The position numbers and the translations under genes were made by a program. From contig JAOTXT010000001.1 in assembly GCA_029862205.1 (NCBI GenBank), forward strand, positions 1 to 64,000: a stretch of 64,000 nucleotides of DNA, read 5' to 3'. Positions 9,643 through 18,216 of this stretch are shown piece after piece. Below the pieces are notes generated by a model. The model did not search any database. It was not told where the DNA came from and saw only the letters and a program-made list of their open reading frames with translations. How positions within the stretch are numbered: position 1 is the stretch's first letter; each line of letters begins with the position of its first letter. Source of the DNA: Paracoccaceae bacterium (lineage in GTDB: Bacteria; Pseudomonadota; Alphaproteobacteria; Rhodobacterales; Rhodobacteraceae).

Positions 9643-9670
9643 TTGCTGAAAACCCTGTCAAAACTATTGT
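9643..9670 (+). promoter_or_regulatory. Candidate promoter of the DmdA-like gene
   Basis: TTGCTG (9643-9648) and TATTGT (9665-9670) are separated by 16 bp, about 60 bp upstream of the start codon. An inverted repeat AGCAATC / GATTGCT (9620-9626 and 9641-9647) overlaps the -35 box and could be an operator. Seen by eye only. Confidence 0.35.
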
Positions 9671-9731
9671 ATGGCAATTAATGCCCCGAGTGAATCGTCG
9701 GGGGAATCATCGGGCCCCGAGGGAAAACCAA

Positions 9732-10841
9732 ATGCCAGCCCATTTCACCCCCAGCTCCCGCGTCAGGCGCAGCCCGTTCTTCGATTCGACTGTCGCCGAG
9801 GGGGTCACCAGCTTCACCGTCTACAACCACATGTATCTGCCCACCGGGTTCGGAGATCCGATGGCGGAATACTGGCGCCTGATCGAGGGCGTCTCGATGT
9901 GGGATGTCGCCTGCGAGCGCCAGGTCGAGTTTCACGGTCCTGATGCCGGGCGGCTGGCGCAGATCCTGTGTCCGCGCAAGCTGGATGCGATGAAGCCCGG
10001 CCAGGGCTGGTATGCGGCGATCTGCGACCACAACGGCGTTCTGTTGAACGACCCGATCCTTCTGAAGCTTGCCCAGGACCATTACTGGCTGTCGATCGCC
10101 GACAACGACTTGCTTCTCTGGGTCAAGGCGGTCGCGGCCGAGCGCAGCCTGGACGTAAATGTCGGCGAGCCCGATGTCTCGCCGCTGGCCGTGCAGGGGC
10201 CCAAGGCCATGGGTGTGATGGTCGACCTCTTCGGCGACAAGGTTCGGCAGATGCGTTACTTCCAGTTCCGCGAGACCGAAATCGAGGGGATCCCGATCCT
10301 GCTGCAACGCTCGGGATGGTCGAAACAGGGTGGGTTCGAGCTCTATCTGCGCGATGGCTCAAAGGGCCGCGAGCTTTGGAACATCATTCGCGAGGCGGGC
10401 GCGCCGTATGCTATCGGCCCTGGTTGCCCGAACGGCATCGAGCGGATCGAAAGCGGGCTCCTCTCTCACGGCGGCGACACCGACGCCCAGACCAATCCGT
10501 TCGAGGTACGCATGGGCAAGTATGTCCACCTGGACGCCCCGGACGACACGATTGGGATTCGAGCGCTGCGCCAGATCGCCGACGAGGGGCCAAAGCGCCA
10601 TCAGCTTGGCATCGTGATCGACAGCGAGGAAAAACTTGCCGCCCATGACCAGCGGTCAACAGTGTTTCGAGGTGGCGAAGCGATTGGGATGATGACGGCC
10701 AATGCCTACTCGCCACGAATGCAGCGCAATATCGGCCTCAGCCTGGTCTCTGTCGATCTCCAGCCAGGCGAGCGCGTTTCGATCGACCTGCCGGATGGGC
10801 GCCGCGTTGCGGGCCAGGCCTGCGAGTTGCCTTTCCTTTAA
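9732..10841 (+). CDS. dmdA: DmdA-like DMSP demethylase / GcvT-family aminomethyltransferase
   Basis: Tetrahydrofolate-dependent methyltransferase of the GcvT fold (369 aa). Segments such as GVTSFTVYNHMYLPTGFG, MWDVACERQVE, HYWLSIADND and VSPLAVQGPK closely resemble remembered marine DmdA proteins, which demethylate dimethylsulfoniopropionate to methylmercaptopropionate. SKQGGFELYLRDG and GCPNGIERIESGLLSHGGD match the folate and substrate region of the same group. It stands alone, divergent from an ABC ATPase; no dmdBCD genes are visible. It could instead be a non-DMSP member of the DmdA-like clade. GAGGGA precedes the ATG at 9732; an upstream in-frame extension to 9603 is unlikely. Confidence 0.75.
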   Translation: MPAHFTPSSRVRRSPFFDSTVAEGVTSFTVYNHMYLPTGFGDPMAEYWRLIEGVSMWDVACERQVEFHGPDAGRLAQILCPRKLDAMKPGQGWYAAICDHNGVLLNDPILLKLAQDHYWLSIADNDLLLWVKAVAAERSLDVNVGEPDVSPLAVQGPKAMGVMVDLFGDKVRQMRYFQFRETEIEGIPILLQRSGWSKQGGFELYLRDGSKGRELWNIIREAGAPYAIGPGCPNGIERIESGLLSHGGDTDAQTNPFEVRMGKYVHLDAPDDTIGIRALRQIADEGPKRHQLGIVIDSEEKLAAHDQRSTVFRGGEAIGMMTANAYSPRMQRNIGLSLVSVDLQPGERVSIDLPDGRRVAGQACELPFL

Positions 10842-10887
10842 CCGAGCCCCCTAGGCAAGCGCGGCGCGCTTCGCTACATCGCGGCCT

Positions 10888-12495
10888 ATGCTGGACACCA
10901 GATCAAACGCCCCTGCCCTGCCGCCCGAGATCGCGCGGCGCCGGACCTTCGCAATCATCAGCCACCCGGATGCGGGCAAGACCACACTGACCGAAAAGCT
11001 GCTGCTCTATGGCGGCGCGATCCAGATGGCGGGTCAGGTGCGTGCCAAGGGCGAAGCGCGGCGCACGCGCTCGGACTTCATGAAGATGGAGCAGGAACGC
11101 GGCATCTCGGTCTCGGCCTCGGCGATGTCCTTTGCGTATGGCGAGAATTGGTTCAACCTGGTCGACACGCCGGGCCACGAGGATTTCTCGGAGGACACCT
11201 ATCGGACGCTGACCGCAGTCGACGCGGCGATCATGGTGATCGACGGGGCCAAGGGGGTCGAGAGCCAGACCCGGAAGCTGTTTGAGGTTTGCCGCTTGCG
11301 CGACCTGCCGATCCTGACTTTTTGCAACAAGATGGACCGGGAGAGCCGCGACACGTTCGAGATCATCGATGAAATCCAGGAGATGCTGGCCCTCGACGTG
11401 ACGCCGGCAAGCTGGCCGATCGGCCAGGGCCGCGATTTCCTGGGCGCCTATGACTTGCTCAATGACCGGCTGGAACTGATGAGCCGGGCCGACCGCAACG
11501 TGAAGGCGCAATCGGTCGCGATCGAGGGTCTGGACGACCCAAAGCTCGACGATTTGATCCCGGCGGACTTGGCCGAGAAACTACGTGAAGAGGTCGAGAT
11601 GGCGCGCGAGCTTTTGCCCGCCTTCGACCTGCAGGCCTTCCGCGAGGGCAACATGACTCCGATCTGGTTCGGCTCGGCGATCAACTCGTTCGGAGTCAGC
11701 GAACTGATGAAAGGGATCGCTGGCTACGCGCCAGCTCCGCAACCCCGCATGACCGCCTCGCGCCAGGTCTCGGCTGACGAAAAACCGGTCACGGGTTTCG
11801 TCTTCAAGGTACAGGCCAACATGGACCCAAAACACCGGGATCGTGTTGCGTTCGTAAGACTTTGCAGCGGCCATTTCATACGTGGCATGAAGTTGCATCA
11901 CGTGCGTGCGAGCAAACCGATGGCGATCTCGAACCCGGTCCTGTTCCTGGCTTCCGAGCGGGAACTGGCCGAGGATGCCTGGGCCGGCGACATCATCGGC
12001 ATTCCGAACCACGGGCAGCTAAGGATTGGTGATGCCCTGACCGAGGGCGAGGATCTGCGCTTCACCGGTATCCCGGCCTTTGCGCCAGAACTGCTGCAGA
12101 ATGTCCGCGCCGGCGACCCGATGAAGGCCAAGCATCTGGACAAGGCCCTGCTGCAATTCGCCGAGGAAGGGGCGGCAAAGCTCTTCAAGCCCCAGGTCGG
12201 CGCCGGCTGGATCGTCGGTGTCGTCGGCTCCCTGCAGTTCGATGTCTTGGCCAGCCGGATCGAGCTGGAATACGGCCTGCCGGTGCGCTTTGATCAGACT
12301 CAGTTCACTGGCGCGCGCTGGATCAGCGGGCCGAAAGACCAGATCGAGGCCTTCGCGAACGCGAACAAGGGCCACATGGCCACCGACCATGACGGTGATC
12401 CTGTTTACATGACACGCCTGCAATGGGACATCGACCGAGTGGTGCGCGACTGGCCCGAGATCACGCTGAGCACGACGAAAGAGACGCATGTTTGA
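10888..12495 (+). CDS. prfC: Peptide chain release factor 3
   Basis: Translational GTPase that removes RF1 and RF2 from the ribosome after termination. The 535-aa product shows G1 HPDAGKTTL (about residues 27-35), the switch segment ERGISVSASAMSF, G3 DTPGHEDFSEDTY, G4 NKMDRE, and an RF3-type C-terminal domain (VVGSLQFDVLASRIELEYG). Length matches the family (about 530). It follows the DmdA-like gene by 46 bp. Its 3' gap contains the GTAGGG-type repeat. Confidence 0.96.
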   Translation: MLDTRSNAPALPPEIARRRTFAIISHPDAGKTTLTEKLLLYGGAIQMAGQVRAKGEARRTRSDFMKMEQERGISVSASAMSFAYGENWFNLVDTPGHEDFSEDTYRTLTAVDAAIMVIDGAKGVESQTRKLFEVCRLRDLPILTFCNKMDRESRDTFEIIDEIQEMLALDVTPASWPIGQGRDFLGAYDLLNDRLELMSRADRNVKAQSVAIEGLDDPKLDDLIPADLAEKLREEVEMARELLPAFDLQAFREGNMTPIWFGSAINSFGVSELMKGIAGYAPAPQPRMTASRQVSADEKPVTGFVFKVQANMDPKHRDRVAFVRLCSGHFIRGMKLHHVRASKPMAISNPVLFLASERELAEDAWAGDIIGIPNHGQLRIGDALTEGEDLRFTGIPAFAPELLQNVRAGDPMKAKHLDKALLQFAEEGAAKLFKPQVGAGWIVGVVGSLQFDVLASRIELEYGLPVRFDQTQFTGARWISGPKDQIEAFANANKGHMATDHDGDPVYMTRLQWDIDRVVRDWPEITLSTTKETHV

Positions 12496-12518
12496 GGTGC
12501 TGCCCGGCTTCTACCTCG

Positions 12519-12540
12519 GTAGGGTGGGATTTATCCCACC
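12519..12540. repeat. GTAGGG-tailed palindrome, copy 2
   Basis: GTAGGG is followed by GGTGGGAT-TT-ATCCCACC, a perfect 8-bp stem with a 2-nt centre, just downstream of prfC. A degraded relative (TTGTAGAATGGTGGGGTGGAACCCA) follows at about 12566-12590. Both lie between convergent prfC and the permease gene and may double as terminators. Confidence 0.7.
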
Positions 12541-12633
12541 ACTACGGCGCGTCCGTTCGTTGGATTTGTAGAATGGTGGGGTGGAACCCAGGCCTAACCT
12601 TCGCGTCCAACCTCACGCCAAGGGGCGGCGTGC

Positions 12634-13671
12634 CTAACCGATAACCGCTCCAAAGATCAGTCCCGAAACCACGGCGCCGCCGATCCCGAAAAGGACGTAG
12701 AGTCCAAAAATCTCGCGCTTCACCAGCGCCCAGACCGCGGCCATGGCGGGGATACAGCTGATCGCGCCTGCCACCATGAAGGCCATGGCGGCGCCCGCGC
12801 TCATGCCCTGTTCCATCAGCCCGGCCACCAAGGCGGGCGCGGCGTAGCCGTTCAGGTAGGCCGGCGCGCCGATCAGGGCACCCATGATCACCGGCATCGC
12901 GCCTGGACCGCCGACCAGGCCACCGATGGTCTCGGCGGGCACGTACTGGATCAGAAGCCCCTCGAGCAGATAGGCGAGCGACAGCCATTTGGTTAAGAAC
13001 AAGGTCTGTTGGAACGCGGTAGTCCGGAATGTCTCGCGCCGCGGGGCCTCGCGCCAGAAGCGCCATTCAGGTGTTCCGGTCAGGGCATTGGTACCGCAAC
13101 ACGAGCCGCAGGATTTCTGCTCGCGCAGTGGGTTCGCGATGGCGCCGCTCGCAGCCAAGGCCTGCATGGCGAAGCCGCCCGCCAGCCCGATCGCTACCGC
13201 CGCAACGACCTTACCGATGGCAAATTCCATTCCCAGCACGCCCGTGGTGATCATGAATTGCGGCGGATCCATCAGCGGCGAGGACAGCCAGAAGGCCATG
13301 ACCGCCGAGACCGGCGTGCCGGCCGCCAGCAGCGCCGCGATGAACGGGATCACCTCGCACGAGCAGAACGGCATCAACCCGCCCACCAGCGCTGCGAGCA
13401 CGATCATCCGGCTCTCGCGCCCCTGGAAAGCTTGGGCGACCATGCCTTCCGCCCCGGTTGCCTTCAACCAGGCGATCAGGGCAATGGCGATCGCCATGAA
13501 GGGCATCGTACCGGCGAAGGCCTCGACCGATATGCCCAGCACTGTCGGCGCGTTCGCGGGATCGAAAGCGTAGAGCGCTAACGGAATCGCTAGGATCACC
13601 AGCCAGACCCGATCGAAGGCCCGGAAACCGCGCCAGAAGGCGCCCCATTGTTGCAGAACGAGTTCCGTCAT
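12634..13671 (-). CDS. ArsP-type (DUF318) permease
   Basis: Polytopic inner-membrane permease of the ArsP/DUF318 family (345 aa), members of which export organoarsenicals; others are uncharacterised. Two halves are visible. The first carries the family segment GGLMPFCSCEVIPF with a Cys-Ser-Cys motif (about residues 100-113) and the second a related segment GAPAYLNGYAAPALV. A cytoplasmic loop holds a further cluster CGSCCGTN. About 8-10 hydrophobic helices. The start overlaps the stop of the upstream ArsR-family gene by 4 nt, so the regulator probably controls it. Arsenic is the likely but unproven substrate. Confidence 0.85.
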   Translation of the reverse strand: MTELVLQQWGAFWRGFRAFDRVWLVILAIPLALYAFDPANAPTVLGISVEAFAGTMPFMAIAIALIAWLKATGAEGMVAQAFQGRESRMIVLAALVGGLMPFCSCEVIPFIAALLAAGTPVSAVMAFWLSSPLMDPPQFMITTGVLGMEFAIGKVVAAVAIGLAGGFAMQALAASGAIANPLREQKSCGSCCGTNALTGTPEWRFWREAPRRETFRTTAFQQTLFLTKWLSLAYLLEGLLIQYVPAETIGGLVGGPGAMPVIMGALIGAPAYLNGYAAPALVAGLMEQGMSAGAAMAFMVAGAISCIPAMAAVWALVKREIFGLYVLFGIGGAVVSGLIFGAVIG

Positions 13672-14021
13672 GCCCGTCTCTCTTCATCTTCGGCCGTGAT
13701 ATCGGCGCAGCACTCGCTGACCAAAAAGGCAGCCAGCCCCTGAATCCGGTCATAGCGCGCCCGGCAGATCAGGGTGCGCCCGTCGCGTGTCTGCTCCAAC
13801 AGTCCCGCCTGCATCATCGCCCGCAGGTGGTGGCTCAGCGTCGAGGCGGCGATCGCCAGCCGCGCTTGCAGCGCGCCGACGGCCAATCCGTTCTCGCCCG
13901 CGCGAACCAGAGCGCGCAGTATTGCCAGGCGCACATCGGACCCCAGCGCCGCGAACGCCTCCGCTGCTTCCTTGCCACTGACAGGTGTGGTGCCAGATCC
14001 GTGGCGATGATTCGTTTCCAT
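13668..14021 (-). CDS. ArsR-family metal(loid)-responsive repressor
   Basis: Small winged-helix transcription repressor (117 aa). The DNA-binding region includes FAALGSDVRLAILRALV and the recognition segment ASTLSHHLRAMMQAGLLEQ. No ELCVCD-type metal box is seen in the recognition helix. Instead a Cys-Cys pair lies near the C-terminus (SECCADI) with another Cys at LICRARY, the kind of arrangement found in some arsenite-sensing ArsR proteins. It is translationally coupled (ATGA) to the ArsP-type permease and presumably represses that operon. Confidence 0.88.
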   Translation of the reverse strand: METNHRHGSGTTPVSGKEAAEAFAALGSDVRLAILRALVRAGENGLAVGALQARLAIAASTLSHHLRAMMQAGLLEQTRDGRTLICRARYDRIQGLAAFLVSECCADITAEDEERRA

Positions 14022-14244
14022 ATTTCCAGAATTATCGAATTAATCACCGTTTTCAAGGCCTGACGCGACGGACCCCCCAAATGTCGCACCCAAAAGCCTA
14101 TGCGATTCATTGACTTTTCGGCACTTATCCCCCATATCCACATCCGGATGTGACCGGCATCGATGGGGATGCCGTGGCCGCGCGGTGAGATAGCGGCCAA
14201 TCAATCAGCCGCCCTTCGTCACTCAGGCAACATCACAGGATTAC
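14022..14244. promoter_or_regulatory. Divergent region between the arsR-like gene and the helicase
   Basis: This 223-bp divergent spacer should hold both promoters. Just upstream of the arsR-like start is an AT-rich stretch with an imperfect palindrome (AATTATCGAATT, about 14031-14042), in a good position for an ArsR operator. No clear -35/-10 boxes were assigned for the helicase gene. Confidence 0.4.
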
Positions 14245-15678
14245 ATGCAGTTTACTGATCTCGAGCTCGATCCGAACGTGCTCAAAGCCGTCTCGGAAGC
14301 TGGCTATACCGACCCGACCCCGATCCAGGCGCAGGCGATTCCGGAGGCCCTGAAAGGCCGCGATGTCTTGGGCATCGCCCAGACCGGCACCGGCAAGACC
14401 GCCTCGTTTACCCTGCCAATGATCACCTTGCTGGCCAAGGGGCGCGCCCGCGCCCGGATGCCGCGCAGCCTGATCCTCTGCCCCACCCGCGAGCTTGCGG
14501 CCCAGGTGGCGGAGAATTTCGAGATCTACGGCAAGTACCACAAGCTCACGATGGCGCTGTTGATCGGAGGCGTCAGCTTCAAGGATCAGGACAAACTGAT
14601 CGACCGGGGCGTCGATGTGCTGATCGCGACGCCGGGCCGCCTGCTCGATCATTTCGAACGCGGCAAGCTGATGCTTACCGGCGTCCAGGTCATGGTGGTC
14701 GACGAGGCCGACCGGATGCTGGACATGGGGTTCATCCCGGACATCGAGCGGATCTTCAAATTGACGCCGTTCACGCGGCAGACCCTCTTCTTCTCGGCCA
14801 CCATGCCGCCCGAGATCACGCGGCTGACGAAGGAGTTCTTACACAATCCGGTGCGCGTCGAGGTCGATCGCCAGGCGACGGCGGCAGAAACCGTGACCCA
14901 GGGCGTCTGCCCTTTCAAACCGTCACGCCGCGACCGCGAGACCGTGTCGAAGGAGAAGCGGAATTGCTTGCGCGCCCTGATGGACGCCGAGGGTGAGAAG
15001 CTGACCAATGCCATCATCTTCTGCAACCGCAAGACGGAAGTGGCGATCCTGGACAAGTCTCTGAGGAAACATGGATACAATGCGGGCGCGCTGCATGGCG
15101 ATCTGGATCAGTCGGTGCGGACGAAGACGCTGAACGCCTTCCGCGATGGAGAGATCAAGCTGCTGGTCGCCTCGGACGTGGCGGCGCGCGGGCTGGATAT
15201 CCCCAATGTCAGCCATGTCATCAACTTCGACGTGCCGATCCATGCCGAGGATTACGTGCACCGGATCGGCCGCACGGGCCGGGCTGGGCGCGAGGGGACA
15301 GCACTGACCATCGCCGCGCCACTGGACGGGAAATACCTCGATCGGATCGAGGAGATGCTAGGGCGTCAGATCGACCGGATCGGCACGCCCGCCATCGAAG
15401 CCGCAAGTGAACGTAAACCGCGCGCGCGCAAGGAGCCGGTAAAGTCGCTGAAACCTGCGGACGCAGTCTCGACGTCCAAGGCCGAGGCGCCGAAGGCCAA
15501 CAAACCTGCGGACAAACCCGAAAGACCGGCGAAGCCCGCTCGGACTTCGAAGGGCAAACCCGGCGGCAAACAAGTTGTCGGGATGGGCGAGCATGTGCCC
15601 GCTTTCCTGATGCGGCCGATCCGGTCGACGGACGCGGCCGAAGCGGACGAGTCCGAGACGAACGACGCTGCAGCGTAA
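14245..15678 (+). CDS. DEAD-box RNA helicase, RhlE-like
   Basis: ATP-dependent RNA helicase of the RhlE-like group (477 aa), acting in ribosome assembly or RNA turnover. Visible motifs: Q motif region (PTPIQAQAIPEALKG), motif I AQTGTGKT, Ia PTRELAAQ, Ib TPGRLLDH, DEAD box VDEADRMLDMG, motif III SAT, and motif VI HRIGRTGRAGR. After the core (about residue 385) comes a basic Lys/Pro/Ala-rich tail typical of RNA-binding extensions. A GC-rich hairpin with Ts follows the stop. The ribosome-binding site is weak. Gene symbol not assigned because several paralogues usually exist. Confidence 0.92.
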   Translation: MQFTDLELDPNVLKAVSEAGYTDPTPIQAQAIPEALKGRDVLGIAQTGTGKTASFTLPMITLLAKGRARARMPRSLILCPTRELAAQVAENFEIYGKYHKLTMALLIGGVSFKDQDKLIDRGVDVLIATPGRLLDHFERGKLMLTGVQVMVVDEADRMLDMGFIPDIERIFKLTPFTRQTLFFSATMPPEITRLTKEFLHNPVRVEVDRQATAAETVTQGVCPFKPSRRDRETVSKEKRNCLRALMDAEGEKLTNAIIFCNRKTEVAILDKSLRKHGYNAGALHGDLDQSVRTKTLNAFRDGEIKLLVASDVAARGLDIPNVSHVINFDVPIHAEDYVHRIGRTGRAGREGTALTIAAPLDGKYLDRIEEMLGRQIDRIGTPAIEAASERKPRARKEPVKSLKPADAVSTSKAEAPKANKPADKPERPAKPARTSKGKPGGKQVVGMGEHVPAFLMRPIRSTDAAEADESETNDAAA

Positions 15679-15696
15679 TTCACACACTTAACCTGG

Positions 15697-15714
15697 GGCG
15701 GGATTTTTCCCGCC
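15697..15714 (+). terminator. Terminator-like hairpin after the helicase gene
   Basis: GGCGGGAT-TT-TTCCCGCC forms a 7-bp GC stem followed by TTT, 19 bp after the helicase stop. It is also similar in shape to the neighbouring GTAGGG-type palindrome, so it may be a repeat used as a terminator. Confidence 0.55.
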
Positions 15715-15730
15715 TTTGGCGGCTCGATAC

Positions 15731-15751
15731 GGCGGGGTAAACCCGCCCTAC
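15731..15751. repeat. GTAGGG-tailed palindrome, copy 3
   Basis: GGCGGGGTAAACCCGCC followed by CTAC, so the reverse strand reads GTAGGGCGGGTTTACCC. It lies in the convergent gap between the helicase and RNase J genes. Confidence 0.7.
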
Positions 15752-15753
15752 CC

Positions 15754-17436
15754 TCAATCTTCCAGCCGCGTCACCATCACGCTCATGACCGGCTTCTTGC
15801 CCCAATAGCGCACGGCGACCGTGCGGGCGGCGCGCGAGGCGAGCTGCTCGACATCGTCATCCGTCCGCTTGGCCTTGCGCGGCGCGCCTTCCAGGGCGTC
15901 GTCCACAGCCTTGGCGATCAATTCTTCCAGTGGCGCTTTCCAATCTGGGCCGTCCTTCGGTGCGCCATGGCATTGGATCATCGGGTCGGCCACTAGATCA
16001 CCATCGGCATCGACCACGACGGAAACCGCGATCAGACCGTTCCGCGCCATCTTCAGGCGGTCGCGGATGACGCCGTCATATGCACCCACATGGGCGCGGC
16101 CGTCCAGATAGACGCGTCCCGTCTCCACGTGATCCACGGTGCCGCGCCGATTGCCGTCCAGGCGGACGATCGTGCCGTTCGGGGCGATCAAAGCCTCGGG
16201 CACCCCCCATTCCTTGGCGAGCCTGGCATGTTCGACCAGGTGCCGGTGCTCTCCATGCATGGGCAGCGCGACCTGCGGCTTCAGCGCCTCGTAGACTCGG
16301 CGCAAATCCCCGCTGCGGGCATGGCCCGAGACGTGGATATGCTCCATATCGCCATCGATCACCCGGACACCCTGTTCGCTTAGCATGTTGTAGACCCGCG
16401 CGACGCCCCGCTCGTTGCCGGGAATGGTCTTCGAGGAGAAGAGCACGGTGTCTCCTTCGGACAATTTGACCGTGGGATGCATCCCTTGGGCGATCCGCGC
16501 CATCGTCGCGCGGCCTTCGCCCTGGCTCCCGGTGACCAGATAGAAGAGGTTTTCGCGCGGAATGTCGCCGATCTCGTCGTCGGGCACGACCTTGGGAAAA
16601 TCGTCGATTTGGCCGGTCAGCACCGCGGTTTCGATCATCCGGCGCATGGCGCGTCCGGCGATGACCACCGACCGGCCCGCATCGACAGCCGCCAACGCCA
16701 ACGTGCGCAGCCTGACCACGTTCGAGGCAAAGGTCGTCGCAGCCACGGCCCGGGGCGCGGCTTCGATCAGCTTGCGGATATTTTCGATCACCGAGGCTTC
16801 CGAACGTGACTCGCCCGGAAGGAACACATTGGTCGAATCGCACGCGACTGCCATCACGCCTTCGTCACCCAGCCCATGGAGGTCGTCCATCTCGAAGGGA
16901 TCACCGACCTGGGGGTCCGGATCCATCTTGAAATCGCCTGTATGGACAACCGTGCCGGCTTTGGTTCGGATCACCAGCAGCGAGGCCTCGGGAATCGAGT
17001 GGTTGACCGGCCGCCATTCGACCGAGAACCCGCCTGCCTGCACGTGATCGCCCACCGAGACCTGGTTGACGATTAACGGGTCCAGGCCGGCCTCGGCCAG
17101 CTTTTTTCGCAGCAATTCGGCGGTGAAAGCGCGCGCATAGACCGGCACCTTCAGCCGATTCCAAAGATGCGCGACCGCCCCAATGTGATCCTCGTGGCCA
17201 TGCGTCAGGAAGATGCCTTCCAGCGAATCGCGCTCGCCGTTTATAAAATCGAGGTCTGGGAAGACGAGCTCGACCCCAGGCGCGCGTTCCATATCGCCAA
17301 AGCCGACGCCGAGGTCGACCATGATCCAGCGCCGTTCGGCGGCTTCGCCCAGCCCATAGAGATAGCAGTTCATGCCGATCTCGCCAGCGCCGCCCAGCGC
17401 CACGTAGACCAGCGGCCCACCTGATTTATCCGTCAT
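15754..17436 (-). CDS. rnj: Ribonuclease J
   Basis: Metallo-beta-lactamase/beta-CASP ribonuclease with 5'-exo and endo activity on RNA (560 aa, normal length). The zinc motif THGHEDHIGAV is at about residue 77. Other family segments are VHTGDFKMDPDP, the beta-CASP segment LFYLVTGSQGEGRATMARIA, and HVSGHARSGDLRR near the C-terminal part of the core. It overlaps the upstream coaX gene by 11 nt and is the last gene of the long leftward nuo-birA-coaX-rnj run. The order birA-coaX-rnj after nuoN is familiar from alphaproteobacteria. Confidence 0.95.
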   Translation of the reverse strand: MTDKSGGPLVYVALGGAGEIGMNCYLYGLGEAAERRWIMVDLGVGFGDMERAPGVELVFPDLDFINGERDSLEGIFLTHGHEDHIGAVAHLWNRLKVPVYARAFTAELLRKKLAEAGLDPLIVNQVSVGDHVQAGGFSVEWRPVNHSIPEASLLVIRTKAGTVVHTGDFKMDPDPQVGDPFEMDDLHGLGDEGVMAVACDSTNVFLPGESRSEASVIENIRKLIEAAPRAVAATTFASNVVRLRTLALAAVDAGRSVVIAGRAMRRMIETAVLTGQIDDFPKVVPDDEIGDIPRENLFYLVTGSQGEGRATMARIAQGMHPTVKLSEGDTVLFSSKTIPGNERGVARVYNMLSEQGVRVIDGDMEHIHVSGHARSGDLRRVYEALKPQVALPMHGEHRHLVEHARLAKEWGVPEALIAPNGTIVRLDGNRRGTVDHVETGRVYLDGRAHVGAYDGVIRDRLKMARNGLIAVSVVVDADGDLVADPMIQCHGAPKDGPDWKAPLEELIAKAVDDALEGAPRKAKRTDDDVEQLASRAARTVAVRYWGKKPVMSVMVTRLED

Positions 17437-18211
17437 ATTTGCCTGTTTTGTTGTAGCGGTGGATCAGGACCAGACCGTGCATGGTCAGGTCCGGCTCGGA
17501 GGCCTCGATCATCTCGGAACCGCGCTCGAACAACGGCGCGAGGCCGCCAGTGGCGATCACCCGCATGGTCTTGCCGCGCTCCTCGGCCAGCCGGGTACAG
17601 ATACCCTCGATCAGGCCGATATAGCCCCAATAAATGCCCGATTGCATGCAATGGACCGTGTTGCGGCCCAGGACATGCGGCGGCATGGTGACGTCGATGC
17701 GCGGCAAATGCGCCGCGGCGCTGTGAAGTGCGTCGAGCGAAAGGTTGACCCCGGGCGAGATAACACCGCCCACATAGGCACCATCCTGAGCGACCACGTC
17801 GAATGTCGTGGCGGTGCCGAAATCGACGACGATCAGCTCGCCACCGTATTTCGCGTATGCGGCGACCGTATTGACCAGCCGGTCGCCACCGACCTCCGCC
17901 GGGTTGTCGACTCTGACCGAAACCGGCAACTCGCATTCCGGCTTGCCCACCACCAGCGGGCGGCAGCCGAAATAACGGTCGCAGAGAACACGCAGATTAA
18001 AAAGCGTCGCGGGCGCAACGTTAGAGATTACCACCTCGTCGATCGCCGCCGGGTCGAGACCGCCATGATCCATCAACTGGCTCAGCCAGACAAAGTACTG
18101 TTCCGCGGTGCGTACGCTTTCGGTGTTGCAGCGCCAATCGGCCAAAAACCTCTCGCCGTCATGGACCGCGAAGACCGTGTTGGTGTTGCCCACATCTATA
18201 GCCAGCAGCAT
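17426..18211 (-). CDS. coaX: Type III pantothenate kinase
   Basis: First enzyme of coenzyme A synthesis, phosphorylating pantothenate; cytoplasmic ASKHA-fold kinase. The 261-aa product starts MLLAIDVGNTNTVFAV, the family's phosphate-binding motif, and has VVDFGTATTFDVV (about residues 127-139) and GGVISPGVNLS. CoaX enzymes are typically not feedback-inhibited by CoA. An upstream in-frame extension overlapping birA is a shadow; the ATG at 18211 begins the conserved domain directly. It overlaps rnj by 11 nt. Confidence 0.96.
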   Translation of the reverse strand: MLLAIDVGNTNTVFAVHDGERFLADWRCNTESVRTAEQYFVWLSQLMDHGGLDPAAIDEVVISNVAPATLFNLRVLCDRYFGCRPLVVGKPECELPVSVRVDNPAEVGGDRLVNTVAAYAKYGGELIVVDFGTATTFDVVAQDGAYVGGVISPGVNLSLDALHSAAAHLPRIDVTMPPHVLGRNTVHCMQSGIYWGYIGLIEGICTRLAEERGKTMRVIATGGLAPLFERGSEMIEASEPDLTMHGLVLIHRYNKTGKYDG

Positions 18212-18216
18212 CGGCG

